This document shows positions 8,926 through 22,200 of a stretch of 64,000 nucleotides of DNA, one piece after another (the first letter of the stretch is position 1; each line of letters opens with the position of its first letter). The stretch is from Sipunculus nudus (lineage: Eukaryota > Annelida > Sipuncula > Golfingiida > Sipunculidae): assembly GCA_026874595.1 (NCBI GenBank), contig CM049306.1:93675642-93739641 (forward strand), read 5' to 3'. Position numbers and translations under genes: made by a program. The notes below the pieces were generated by a model. The model searched no databases. It saw only the letters and a program-made list of their open reading frames with translations, and was not told where the DNA came from.

Positions 8926-11900
8926 ATAATACACAAATCCAAGACGATTTTAAGCAGTAAAATTGAATGGAAAGTACGATCAAGAACGTCTCCTTGTGAC
9001 CTGTTCCAAAAGTTGTAAGACAGTGCTATGGTCACAGTGTCGTGAATACAGACTTCGACTCGATATTAGCTTTAGTAGGCGTTCAGTGAAGATACCGCCA
9101 CAATGGTTGGCTCACAACTGGTCGAGGATTCACTCAGTGAGGGGTCTTTTCAATCTTTTTTATGGCCGCCAAACAATATGTTTCTCTACATCAAAGCATA
9201 GCTAGCTGAGTTTTAATGCAGTAAACATAAAACTGATGGATCGCCGGTACCTGGACGTTCCTTGGCTGTATCCCGTCTTAACCTCATTTCAGCCTCCTCG
9301 CAGATCGACTTATCAATATCGCTTCATCAAGGTAATCTAAAATCTCTGAATTGACCTCCTGAACGGCTCATATCCTTCCCGTTTTTCCAATGTATGAAGA
9401 CAAACACGACATTTAATTCTCTTGCAATTCCCTTTCTAATCTAAACCGAATAAAAGATTATTTTCAATCAATCTACATTTTCACATATTATCATCAGTTG
9501 TAATATTTGCTTGGTCATACAAACACAAATGCAGAGGAATACGCTAACAGGAAATGTTTATGTTTAATATACTGCGTGTAGACGGTAGGATCTATATAAA
9601 TGCAGTGCCTGCGTAAACCTCTAGTCTTGTTTAATTTATCAGCATGGCCAGGAATGCTCTAAACTATTAAAGAAAGCCAGGCAAGACTGTAATCCCCCTC
9701 GTAATGGTCAGTCTATCGTGTTTTATTTAGAGAATGCGTGATTTAAACATTAACCAAATCAAGAGAAAGATAGCTTGGGAATGGACGCTTGCAGAACAGT
9801 CATTAGCATCACATTCAAACAGACGCTAATGGAAAATTATGGATTATGGTATGAAACACAAGGTACATCTATGGACATCTGTGTCTTGGCCCTTGTACCT
9901 CACTCTCAAAATCCTTTTAACGACAACGTACAGTACAAGGCAGCCCGGCCAGGGCTGGCTTCACTAATATCCATCATTTTTCGATCGATGTTGATTTCTT
10001 GTTGTCTTTTTATGTGACTCTTATTCGCAACTCTCACTAATGACATGTTCGATGACCTATTATGTGTCAGTCAAGATAGACTGAATGCTATAGTTTGTTC
10101 AACCGAGGGATGCCCACTATTATTTTCGTGATATTTTCATTAAATTGAAAACCAGTTCCCGAAAATAAGCTGTAAAGATGAAATGAAGCATACGCCTAAT
10201 TATACTATAACCAAAACCATATCTTGCAAAAATTTATAATGACTCAATAAAATTAATTTCTGTGAAACCGTCTATTTTTACATCTCAATCCAATTGATGA
10301 AGGTCAAAGTTACTGGTCAAATGCTCAAACAAACTCTATTTAAAACTTTAATTAGTTGTTTTATGTCATAAATATTCTAAAAAATATAACTACCAGAGTG
10401 AGACCGGTACCCCATGACAGACGCCATGTTAATCGGCTACAAGATTTAAGAGGCAGAAGGTTGCAAATTATAAATGTTAATAATAGCGTGAGGTTTTTGA
10501 TCTCAAACTAGACCCTTTAGTCCTTCACGGTCACCAGCTTGAGTCAAACTAGAGAATAAAAGTAGAGGATAATTTCGATTTCAAAGGACACGTTCCCCTT
10601 AAGCAGATCACGGTGAGGATCTTACAATTAAGAAAAATTAAATTCTTATATATCTTTAATTAATGTATGACAGGAGACTAAATAAAAGAAGTGCGTGCGC
10701 AAACAATTTTTTCTTGACAATATACATTCATGCTGATCAAGACTACAGAGTCTTTGGATGAATGGTGATTGAAGATATTTGATCAGTTTCGTGGTGTGAA
10801 ATCGACAATCAATATGGCGCGAACCACGTGGCCTACTAGTCAGTTTCATATACGTCACACCATTATGACCTTATAAAGGTTGCATTATTCCACCATACCC
10901 GAGTGCGACAACGACAAAATATTTTTAATCCCATATATTCATAGTCATTCTGATACCTAATAATTCCAAATACCTGTTACCGTTCTCGCTTGTGTAGTGT
11001 AAAGTGTAATATAACCATGGTTTGCTGATAATACTTGAATGTATTCGACAGCAGTCCTGGCAACAGTTTGGATTCTTGTCCAAAGTACAGGTGACTTGTT
11101 GGTTCAATATAAACTCCCGCGACACGACTGATATCAAATAAACAGAAAGTTAGAAAAACACTTACATAGGAAGGAAAGTGTAGCTTGTGAATATATGGGA
11201 CACCAGAACTGATGTGTTTTGAAATTGACTCGGCATGTAGAATGTAATATGCCTGGTTGGCCGGAAAGTATACGTCACATCATATAACAACAAGCTAATG
11301 TGAGATTAAAATAATGTCAGAGTGGTGTTTTGGGGATCGCATTCTCTATAGACCCTTCCATCAAGTTGTGTTTATCTGATTTTTGCTATAATTTTTAGCT
11401 ACATTTTGAGTCGGAAAATGCTAATGTAGGGTATAGAAAATAAATGGGCCGTATTTTCTACAAAAAATAAACACCTAGGCCTACCTTTCTTTTATTCAAT
11501 AAACCTAATTAGGCGTATTTAAAAAATATGATAAATTAGTCTAAATTTAACTATATAACAGCCCCACTTGGCGGTCAAGGCCATTGGAATGCTCACATGC
11601 AAAAACAGCCCAAGCTTCTTTTTTGGATGACATGTAAACAATCGAAAATATAACTAGCTTAAACAAAGATGGCTGCTCATACAGAGACACATCTGATCAT
11701 TAATCATCGGATCATTGGAAAGAGTCCAAACAGTTGTAAAACATTAATTGGAGATTTATTTTAAAATTCTTGATTGCCATATTCAGCCTAAACATCCATA
11801 TGCAGCTTTTTAGGAAATCTTTAAAAAAAAACCTTAAAGGAAATCATGCAGTCTCTAAAAACCGGTGGACACAGGTTTGTGAAACAGAGAATAGTACATG

Positions 11901-12400
11901 TTTAAATTTACACAAGTGGTCTATTTTAGAATACCAATATACTTATAAGCGGAATCATACACGATACCATTAATTTTAGAATCTCTCACTATACTGATGT
12001 CGTTGAATACTCACTGAGAATAATGTATATATAAACTAGTGGTTTTAGAGAGTAAATGATTACCTTGGTGATGAATCTTATGAAACTTCCTTTTGTTCTG
12101 TCAGCGTAACGGTTCACTAACTTAGTCCACAGGTGAGCCGCAGAACAAATACAGCCCTTAATACCAAAGAATTGGCCGGAACAAAGATTTTTTTCTCTCT
12201 TTTTCCCTCATACAATGATATAGAACCCTTTGTATTAAAATATATCATAGTGATTGAGATTACCTCAAAATGTAATGAATTTATCCTCGGGTAATACCTT
12301 ATTCCTACAAAATTAAAAAAAAAATATTCATAACTTTTGGCTAAGATCTAATAGACAAACAAATTAGCAAACCAACGGGAAAGTATGATGTCTCGCCCCC
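8926..12400. other. Noncoding, nothing recognised
   Basis: About 3.5 kb of AT-rich sequence. The open frames here (9775-10017 plus, 10646-10858 minus, 10925-11137 minus) are short, end without donor sites and show no known motif. Confidence 0.35.

Positions 12401-12434
<34 letters not shown>
12401..12434. repeat. (TAA)n microsatellite
   Basis: Eleven perfect TAA units. Confidence 0.95.
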
Positions 12435-12436
<2 letters not shown>

Positions 12437-12619
12437 AATCCTGTTATTTGGTCAATATCCACAGTACACATGAGATCGGTGTCAAAACAATTTTCTCGTT
12501 TGGCAACAGAACTTTATTTCTACGTTATTAATTATCATTACAGGAAACACAATACGGGATCTACTGCAGGAGACCAACGCTGAAATCTGTTTTGCTATGA
12601 CGTCAGCGTGAGGGATCAG

Positions 12620-13037
12620 TCGGCTAAACGGAACACATGAACAATGAAATCAAGCTGTTTTCGTACATGATCTGAATTGCTCCAAATACAATTGATAATA
12701 TAAACACAACCCCGCCCCCCCTCCCACCCTCTCTCTCTCTGTCTATCTCTCTCAGACTTAGAAAATCAAGTCATGTTCTATTTATTCTTACTTCATGACA
12801 AACGAGCTCACGATCTGGCAAGGGTGATCACATGTTATACATGTTGTGATCATCGTAAGTCCATTTCAGCGGTGACACGAGTTTGTTTTCACTTTCCTCG
12901 GTACTTTCTTAATGATGCTGAGGCAGAGCGGATGCGGAGACAATGGATAACATGTCTTACCCATAATCCAATATCGACGCATGATATCTCCTTAAACGAT
13001 TTGGCGGCATTACTTCGACTGTGGAATCACGCCTTAC
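12620..13037. repeat. Duplicated block, copy A, with conserved palindrome and possible THAP-like frame
   Basis: This block is closely similar to 18899-19278 in the same orientation. The core from about 12780 to 13037 aligns with only substitutions and no visible indel. It contains an inverted repeat TGATCACA-12 bases-TGTGATCA at 12825-12852. The frame at 12773-13057 is open for 94 residues and reads CYTCCDHRK, then FHFPRYFL, then AERMRRQWI. That spacing of cysteines followed by FHxFP and R..W recalls the N-terminal half of a THAP zinc finger. The expected later Cys-x2-His is absent, and copy B has two stops in the same frame. A relic of a THAP-type gene or transposase, or a coincidental frame in a conserved noncoding element, are both possible. 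Confidence 0.7.
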
Positions 13038-14755
13038 AGTGGCGACTTGGCATTTAGTGATTAATTCAGAAAGGCGTTTCTTAATTAGATAGAATGAGAC
13101 ATTTAATTGGATTGTCAGGATGTCTGTAATACAGCAACATTCACGGGTTGTAGATTAAATTATTCATCTAATAAAATGAATGATCATAATTGTAAATATA
13201 ATTATAATGAGTTATATAGTTTTAAGTCACAGCTCCGTGAGTTATATGCAGTAAAATAGAAACCTTTCATGTAAACCGGATGATTTTCTTTTCTTTTCTG
13301 TTAAGTACTCCATCAAATATATGTTTACCAATTAAGCAAAAAAAAAAGTAATCATGATTACAACCTGAATTTTGTCAATAAAGTGAACAGACATCACAAC
13401 ATTTACACACTGTTAACTTTATGTATATAAAATTATCAATATACACAGACCATAAAATGAACAGTGATCCTGCCTAAGTCGAAGTTGAAAAATGTATAAA
13501 AGTGTGCATAAAAATAAATCAAATAATGTGAGAAAAAAATACAGATCAACCAATTACAACAAGCAACAGTTTTTTATGTCCATGATGTATTGTCATATTG
13601 CTTCAGGAAAGATCTTGGCAATCAGAAATGCTTATTGCACTTCATAAACATCAGTATGCCACATAATTAAGTCCAAAACTGAGACTTTTTTTAAGCAAGC
13701 TTTTTTATACATATGTGGTTGTGTATTGTAAGTTATCATCAGCTGGTTGGGGACAGTCCCTGTACAATACTGATCAATAGCCCTTAGCAAGTTCAGGCTG
13801 ATGTAGTCAACTACCTCAAACAAATAGATCTACCAAAAGGCCTGCTTAAATCAGCCTTTGATGAGCAGGCATTCAGTTAGCTTTCAGGGCATATGCAGCT
13901 GGAGGTAAATCATGCTTCACAGAACATATAGGGAACTGTGAATACTAGGTTCCAAAGCAAACTTGGGACTAATTAACATTATAATGGTTTTGCTGTTTGC
14001 ATTACATAATCCTTAGCCCACCACCATAGGCCAAACTCTGATAACCTAAATTGTCAGCCGTGTATGATTTCCATGGGCATAGATAAGATTCAGGAGGAGT
14101 CACCCCTGCCAACACAGGGCACACTCTTCTTGATTTATGAAAAATTGGCAGGCGGGGGGTATTGCATTAAATGTATCAATTCATTGTTCACCTACTAGGT
14201 TTTACAAATATTCATTATACTAGACAGAAGTAATGACATCTTGCCCTTATTGTATTTATTGGCAAACCCTCTAAATGGCCAATTTTTACAACTTAAATGC
14301 TATATTTAAGTCAATTAGTCACCTCATGTGGCATCATTATGCAGAGGTCCGATGTTTACCTTTGTTGATTTGCCATTATACTAATGAGGGGAATGCTTAG
14401 CTGTGTTGACTTGCTTATTCCCTCATACTAATTAAGTGATCTGCTCAAGATGTAGCTGACGGGTGTGAAATGTCAGGGTTAGTATAACTGCTCATTTTAC
14501 CAGCACAAGTTGCACAAGTATATATATAAATCATATATACAAGGGTTTAGATATTTGTCAACAATTCGACTGCAATGTTCACATTAACTAAATTGAGCTT
14601 CCATCAGATACATAACCTATCACTGATTCATTTGATGGCTGAAAATATAGCTCAGTTAATCCTTCTTACTGATGTTTTTAATCACTAGTATTCATGAATG
14701 GTCATGTTATAAAGAAACATTAATTGTAGCTGTTCAAACTTGTAATATAAAAAAG
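13038..14755. other. Noncoding, nothing recognised
   Basis: High-complexity AT-rich DNA with no supported exon. The minus-strand frame 13632-13823 has no motif. Confidence 0.35.
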
Positions 14756-14876
14756 TAATCTATGTAATCACATATAATCGCTGTGATTACGATTATATAG
14801 GCAAAGTTATTGATTACGATTACTAAGGAAAATGTAATCGATTGCAGTCGATTACGATTACTGATTACGATTACCC
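14756..14876. repeat. Palindromic GATTAC/GTAATC cluster
   Basis: About ten copies of GTAATC or its complement GATTAC in both orientations within 120 bases, including TGTAATCGATTGCAGTCGATTACG. Many segments can pair with each other. It is too irregular for a simple microsatellite and resembles a self-complementary dispersed repeat. Confidence 0.7.
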
Positions 14877-17336
14877 CATGTCTGATTCTGCCATATGATT
14901 TTCCTTTAATTTTAATGTAATTTTTATGCCCTTTCTAGTTAAATTACGGTTGGAACCTGGTAATAGTTGATGTTTAGCAACATATCAAACCCATATAATA
15001 CACATTATTATGGCAAATCAATCTATTTTTTTTGTGGAAACTGTGGTCTTTTGGTAAACGAGTCAGTAGAAATGGCAACCCGGTGGAATTTCGGCGAACT
15101 TCTCCAAAATTGGTGGAGTATTATTGAGCTATACATACATCCGAGGTTAGAAGCCAACGGATTCGGCGGAGGAGTTTCGAATGCATGAACTCTATGTGAC
15201 CTTAGTCGCATATTCATTCAATGAATAATCATGAGCAGAGTTGTTGCGAGAAACCAATCAAGTAACCGTTGGCAAAGTAATCAATCATTCACCCGACAAG
15301 CGCAAGAATAGCATAATTTGGGCGACTCTCCCAAACAGACCACGTGTAGTCTGTATGAGTACCATTGTCGGCATGTTTTCCGGGATAATATTTATACTAA
15401 GGAGACAGTATAAAAATGTTTAGGCCATAGGTTGCAGGACCCGTTCCGCCGACTACCGAGTGAATAATAATGTCTTACCTGGCACGTAATTCGTATGAGA
15501 CAAATAATCCCATTTAGCAAGGCAGTTCACAATGACTGCGATATATTTATCACAGGAGAATAGAGATATAGCAGTTCCAGCTGATGACATCGATCAATGC
15601 GACGTCACACTTCCTCGACATTTGTGACGTCATTATTATGTTGTAAACAGCTCTCGCAACTATGGGCATGGAAGACATTCTGGGTAGGAGCGTTTTGCGG
15701 GCTTATTATCATAAATAGGTTAGGGCGGAACATATGGGCTGTGGTGGATAGGTCAATTGCTGTATCTCTGTTCTCCAGTGATCACAGGCGCTTGAATTGC
15801 TTTTAGTGTGATTTCGGTAAAATTCGTTACTTTTCTAGTTCATTACCTTATAACTATTACTTATCTGATATTTTCCGAGCGTTTTTAACACTAAATAGTC
15901 CATCTCGTTACCATTACTTAATATTTGGGATAGGCAGGCAAGATGCCCCGTCGGTAAGTGATGACTATATCGCAATTATTGTGAAGTGTTATTCCATATT
16001 TTTGGATTATATGGCTCATTCATTTCTGGGCAAGGTAAGACAATATCATTCACTCGTCAGTCGGTACAGTAGCTCCTGGCCTTGAACTTTTTTACATTCT
16101 ACATTCATAAATAAATATGTGATTATAAGGTTACATAGTGTTCATGGTTAGGTCAATTATGTAGATAATTTAACTTGTATAAAACACAAGGACATTCATG
16201 ATTAAGAATTCACAAGCAATCATATTAAAAAAACCTTTACAATATATACATGTACATAAGGAAATGAAAACCCTATTGTATTACATCACAACCTGTAAGG
16301 TTGTTCGGTAAATATGCGCGCTTATAGGGATCAATATACAGACACAGACAAATAAATACACGTGAACAAAAGAGAAAATAACTCTGTGTAGTATCTGCCT
16401 ATTTCCTCCGTTCGGCGCATCTTACGTCTTTTGTCCGGAATCTCGCTTGAACGATAAGTGGATAGAATAAATTGAATTATGTGATGAAAATCGAATTATT
16501 CCACAACTTAGCTTGATTCATGGCCGGTTGTAGTACCAAAGTAAAGATCTCATAAACGGTTTAAATCTTGAGTTACATAAATGCAAATACTATCAAAAAT
16601 AAAAGTTAATCAAATCAGATAATTAAGGAAGAAATGGTTTGCTTAACCTTGCGTAGGGGGACTAATTACGCCTCCTAACGGAAGAACTTAATTATCACCA
16701 ATCACTTGATGATGCAATTTCAAAGTCATGCTTGCGGCTAGGTGTTAAGTCCTATCAGGTACGGAGCACGTTGCGTTAAAAGAAAAAACGTGCAGAAAGG
16801 TTCATCAAACGCAACCATTGTTATCTATGCGCATTGCGCATGACATCGTCGACTGCGGTTTAAATGAGCGAGTTTCGTGCAGGGTGTATGATTCAACTGA
16901 CAAAGTTAAAAACTGAGTAAGCACTTTGCTTAAATGAGGGGGTTACAATAATGATGCGGTTTCATAAAAAGCCACTATGCTACTGAGAGTTCCATGAACA
17001 CTTAATTACGGCTGCTGCCGTGTGATAATTACTGCTAAGGCAATATCTGTTTGGCTGCCCGCTGTGACACAACACATCTCACATTTCACGATTTATGACT
17101 ATGAATAAGAAATATAAAGACTCCCCTGAGAACACTAAAACCAAATGGTTCTGAACAGATAAACTAAACAATATTTATTTAAGTACTCGCGAGTATTAAT
17201 GTAATTTTGCTGTCGTCTTTAACGCCAATACAATTAAAGTAACTTAGTAACTTATAAGCGTGAATTGTCTAAAATTGGTGATGATATCGTATCACCTTCT
17301 ATCATTCATTGTCTTGTTTGTTTAATTATGCCTTGC
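14877..17336. other. Noncoding, with one CRE/ETS-like cluster
   Basis: Two adjacent open frames (14967-15188 and 15241-15423, plus strand) are protein-like in composition but unrecognised and lack clear splice sites. Around 15600-15632 there are two CRE-type sites flanking an ETS-like ACTTCC. The 16620-17060 stretch is rich in TAATTA-type homeodomain cores. No gene is claimed. Confidence 0.3.
15600..15632. promoter_or_regulatory. CRE-ETS-CRE cluster, possible promoter or enhancer element
   Basis: CGACGTCAC at 15600-15608, ACTTCC at 15609-15614 and a perfect TGACGTCA at 15625-15632 lie within 33 bases. Sites for CREB/ATF and ETS factors are classic promoter-proximal elements. No start codon of a convincing gene follows, so a regulatory role is only inferred. 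Confidence 0.3.
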
Positions 17337-17510
17337 TAGTTTCAGTGTGCCATTCAAGTTCCAAAATGCCATATACGTTTTTGAAAACCATGCAAATTTC
17401 AATATACCATGTATATTTAAATATGCCATGTAAGTTTCTAAGCCATGTATGTATCAATATGCCTTGAATGTTGTTTCAGTTTGTCCCGTTAGTTTCAATA
17501 TGCCACGAGT
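17337..17510. repeat. 21-bp minisatellite, left part
   Basis: Degenerate units of about 21 bases with the core TTTCAATATGCCATGTA. It continues at 18156-18390 on the other side of a foldback element, so one array has been split by the insertion. This left part is more diverged than the right part. Confidence 0.75.
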
Positions 17511-18149
17511 TTTAGGGTGCTTTTCCATGTGCGCGGCAGAAACTGCCGCGCGTCAAACGCATACGTTAGACGCGCGGCCAGTCCTTTTCCATGTGAGCGT
17601 TCTTTATGCGTTTGCCGCGCGGCAATCGCATGCCTTCCTGACACATCTGAACGGACTTACGTTCGAGTACGAGAAAACTCCACATTTGACGTCATTTAGG
17701 CGGAATTCCCATGCGTTGCCGCGCCAGTACGAGAAAACTCCACATTTGACGTTATTTAAGCGGAATTCCCATGCGTTTGCCGCGCGGCAAACGCAGAAAT
17801 CAAGCACTGCTTGATTCCAAAACTGACGCGTGCTTTTCCATGTACGCGTTTTCAAAGCGTGTGCCGCCCGGCGCGGCGAAAATCCAACTAGTTAAAAAGT
17901 CATGTGCTATTTCCATGTATGCGATTGCCGCGCGGCAAACGCACGCGTCAGTTTTGGAATCCAGCAGTGCTGGATGTCTGCGTTTGCCGCGTGGCACACG
18001 CAGGGGAATTCCGCCTAAATGACTTCAAGTCTGGGGTTTCCCCGTACTGCTTTGTTTAAGTCCGTTCAGCTCTGCCAGGAAGGCATGCGACTGCCGCAGG
18101 CGTTTGACGCGCGGCAGTTTCTGCCGCGCTCTGTGAAAAGCACCCTAAA
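17511..18149. mobile_element. 639-bp foldback (inverted-repeat) DNA element, non-autonomous
   Basis: The ends are inverted: TTTAGGGTGCTTTTCC at the left and the complement ending GCACCCTAAA at the right. Complementarity continues inward through CGCGGCAGAAACTGCCGCG-type sequence for much of each ~300-base arm. Internal hairpins include a perfect palindrome with core CGTTTGCCGCGCGGCAAACG at 17774-17793. A ~60-base module (AGTACGAGAAAACTCC...GGAATTCCC) is directly duplicated at about 17666 and 17726. Base composition is far more GC/CpG-rich than the surroundings. Both ends abut TA, so a TA target duplication is possible but not certain. The long open frames on both strands are products of the palindrome. 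No transposase is present, so it would depend on one elsewhere; the superfamily is undetermined. Confidence 0.8.
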
Positions 18150-18390
18150 TAGGCCAGGAATGCTTCAATATGCCATGATTGTTTCAATATGCCATGTTTG
18201 GTTCAATATGCCAAATAAGTTTCAATATGCAATGTTTGTTTCAATATTCCAAGTAATTTTCAATATTCCATGTTTTTTTTTCAATATTCCAAGTGAGTTT
18301 CAATATGCTTTGTTTGTTTCAATATGCCAAGTAAGTTTCAATAGGTCAGGTTCGTTTCAAAGTGCTGTATTATTCTCAATATCCCAGGCT
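18150..18390. repeat. 21-bp minisatellite, right part
   Basis: About eleven units of TTTCAATATGCCATGTTTG type, period 21, more regular than the left part. It ends in degenerate units near 18390. Confidence 0.85.
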
Positions 18391-18898
18391 TTTTATAGCG
18401 CGCAAGAAAACGGAAACATATAAATGCGTGCCGACATGCGGAACATGATTTTCTTACCCTTCAGAGATCTATAAAGCGTTTATATTAAGTGAACGGGAAA
18501 TCCATATATGGCTATTATTCTGACGAGATGACGTTCAAATTATTTAAGATATATATATTTCAATATATTCAGTACGAACACTTAACGATGGTGACTGGCC
18601 AGGAGGACCCCCCTCCCCCCTCGCCCCCCCCCAAATGAGTTTGTCAGAATAAATCAAGTAAAAGTTGAGACATAAACCACATAGTCGTTATCAAGACATT
18701 TGCGTCAGTTTTTATTAAATTATTAACGTTTAGCCGATCCTATGTTACTGCCAGGTGTGAATATTAAACCACGTTTTGCAAACTCCCTTATCATAATAAA
18801 AATCGATATTTTATCAATAATTGCGTGCTGATAATCGATATAATATAAGATTTTTAAACGAAAAAGAGTGTTAATTTAATCAACGTTTATCTTCCCAG
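18391..18898. other. Noncoding, nothing recognised
   Basis: AT-rich sequence with a short C-rich stretch at 18608-18633. No exon or repeat that I can support. Confidence 0.35.
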
Positions 18899-19278
18899 TC
18901 AGCTAAAAGGGACACATGAGCAATTAGATCAAGCGCTTTTCATACATGGGCTAAATTGCACCAAATAATATTTATAATATTCGCATCCCCCCTCCGACTG
19001 ACACGGTCAAATCATGTTCTCGTTTTTCTTACTTCATGACAGAAGAGCTTACGATCTGGCAAGGGTGATCACATGTTATACATGTTGTGATCGTCGTAAG
19101 TCCTATTCACCGATGACACGAGTTTGTTGTCACTTTCCTCGGTATTTTCTCCCTGGTGCTGAGGCAGAGTGGATGCGGAAACAATGAATAACAGGTCTTA
19201 CCCATAATCCAATATCGACGCGTGATATCTCATAAAACGAATTGGCGGCATTAGCTCGACTGTACTATTACGCCTTAC
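18899..19278. repeat. Duplicated block, copy B
   Basis: Second copy of the block at 12620-13037, same orientation, about 6.3 kb away. The palindrome TGATCACA...TGTGATC is retained at 19066-19092. The frame matching copy A's 94-residue frame is collinear but has two stops (TGA replacing a Trp codon, and a TAA further on), so this copy does not encode that protein. Confidence 0.75.
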
Positions 19279-22200
19279 TTTTAAATCGACATTCTATCAA
19301 TGACTTCGTTCAGATAATGGATGTAAGATTCTAAACCTATATACAGTTTTAATTTCATCAATGTTTACTTTTCCACAAATAACCGCCCCAACTAAGTAAT
19401 TATGTATTAGTCCCGTCATACGGAAGATTGTCTTCGTCTCATTAAACAAAAAATGAAGCCAATATTTAATGATTCTTTAGTATTTAACGCTATTATTTAC
19501 AAGGATCCCTCTTTGTTGTAGGAATTATTCCATGTCAATTAGTCACTAAAACAGAAAAGTGGAATCTTAATCTCTCAGAGAATTCAGTGATCTAGGATGA
19601 ATCAAAAATGTTCCAGGTTAATAAAAATATTCTTCATCAGATGTACTCTCTTCCGGCTCCTGGTCCCTTAGAGAGTGGAATCGTCCCTACACACCATTCA
19701 CAATGGTCACGTGACGTAGAACGTGAATATGGTAGCGCGTTATGCGAGAGGTGTTCTGTATTTATCAGTTCATAGGATAATGGATCAATGTTCGACAGTG
19801 TAAGTGCTTCCGTACTCGGTAAACATCAGTAACGATTTATCCATGGCGTCCGTCTGTTTGTTAATGCTTTCTTGTTAATGTTGTACAAATTCAGTGCCCG
19901 CGACCTCCGTTTCCGATCACGTTTACCCCTCGATATTAATTTTTCTATCAGAATGTTTCTAAATACGTGAAAATCTTGATATAATAAAGAAAAAGTTAAG
20001 ACTATCTCGTACTACACTTTGAGAGGATATTGCTTCAGGGCACATTCTTGTTTTCCGAACAATTATCCCTATTTTATTTAAAAATCAAATACACGCGCTT
20101 AGCGAGAAAGTCCAGTCCAGGGGGGTTGCTGAAAGAGGGGAATTGAATATTCAGCTTTCATATTTGAGAGGGCCAGGTCTGTAATTAAGACAGTATGCCT
20201 TCGAAGCTGCATGTAAAGTTATCTAGAGATCTCCGTTCGCGCAGCTGTCGCAAGAATCATCTCGTTGCTCTTTAAGTAACACTGACAATTAAACTGCTCT
20301 GAACTTATGTTATAAACAAGAACTACCTTGTCTATTCACTCAGAGACTCCTTAAGAGCCTTTGCAGTGAATAAGACATGCTTAATTGAGCACTGCTTGAT
20401 ACAAATTAAAGATTTAGCTTTGGTCAATCACTGTCTTCGTGTCTCCTCTGGCTACATTCGTGTATGTGACACCCATTTCAATGCAGAAGGCTCTCAGAAA
20501 CTCCTATGTTCGGAATCAGCTAGAGGCAGAATGTAAATACTACCGGGCCGCATCCTAAATGTGTACTTTCAATGATCTGTAATAATCACACGTGCAAATA
20601 TGTTTGATCTCTCCTTTATCCTTCATCTGAATTATTTTAAACACGTTAAGAAGTCATTCTTTTATTCCTGGTGTACACCCCAAGGTTTTTACCAAATATC
20701 AGGGATATATTATAAGAAAATTGAGGTAAAGTTCAGCAAAGTATAAAAGTTTGCTTCTTCGCGGTGAATCTGATCTACAATTGTATAATGCATCAATAGT
20801 TTTGGCCTATATTGCATGATGGTGATCTCGGCAGTGACCAGACCGTGGAGTTATTACAACCCTTGGTCAGATCTTATCATTACATAAAAGGCGGGTTGCG
20901 TCACATTTAGCTGATAACTGGGGATGTCTCTCCGGCCATTATACACGTGGCTGACTTAGTTATTAATCGTCCTGATATGTCAGTATGATAACTCTGGTCG
21001 ATTTCAAACATTTCCCTAAACTATTGATACGACTATGAGAAACATGCAGTATACTGAAATCAGGGTTTTTACATAGATTTTGTATATACTGTAAATTCAG
21101 ATATTTACGTGGTTTCATTGTTTGGCCTTCGAAAGCAGTTCGGGAAATTATTAATTTCGTTGTTTTACCACCTCAAATCGTATACTAGAACCGTGCATTG
21201 TTGTAATTTTTTGTTATAATATTACAGCAAAGAAATTAACATATTTTTTACATAATAATGGTAGCAGGTCAGTTGGAGTGAATCTGTTGGTCAAAATGTA
21301 CTTTTGAAAGGTAGCTGATCAAGGTTTATATATTTTCCGGACAGCTTCGCTAAATAAGAGAATCAATGTTTTTTACCGTCTCAGAACTGTGTCCGGGGAA
21401 GGGCTCTCAACGATTTCTAATATTAAATATCATGTATAGTTTGTGCCAAAGGGGTTTTTTTCCTGTGTTTAATAAATCTTCGAGGTCTACGCTTCATCCT
21501 TGTGCCTGTAACAGTAAGCTTATAAATAAGTGCCAGCAAGGTATTCTTTTGTTTACGGTGAGTGTCGTGTGATTTCGTGTACAGCTGTAAGACGCTAAGG
21601 ACAGAGACTTTTCAACTGAATTTTAGTTGTTGTCTTTGAAACAGAATATAACCTTTTTTCTATGTAAAAATGTAAAATTCATTAATCTATACATTATGAT
21701 TTCACCATATCCGATGAATACTGGTTTATATCATGTTTGTTATATTAGGGTAAAATGACATATACACCGTCTGCGCTAAATAATACCAGATCAGACGAAA
21801 TTGTAAATTTGAAAAAAATATAGAAACAGTAAAAAATAATTCCAGATATATTACAAAGAGATTTGTTATTTATAAAATGACTTAAAAAATCACGAATTAC
21901 ATTGTTTTGTTGCCATTCACGATCAACAAGTATATCACCTTTCAAATAAACAGCTTGGATAACACAGCAATTTCTCTTTACAAATTAGGACCCATTTTTA
22001 GAAAGCTTCATGTTTGGTTATTTTGATTATTAGATGATGGTTATAGAAGGCAAAAAAAAAATGATTTATTTACTAAAACCTAGATGATTAAATGCATTTA
22101 TATTTTGTTGATATGCGAGCTTGGGTGGATCCATGGAAGCGCCTAAAGGCGGGGAATTCACTATATAGTCAGCCTTCCTTCTCGTCATGATTATGAACTC

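Noticed and set aside
17449-18022. Long open frames on both strands rich in Ala, Arg, Cys and His
   Set aside because: They arise from the GC-rich palindromes of the foldback element; both strands read alike.
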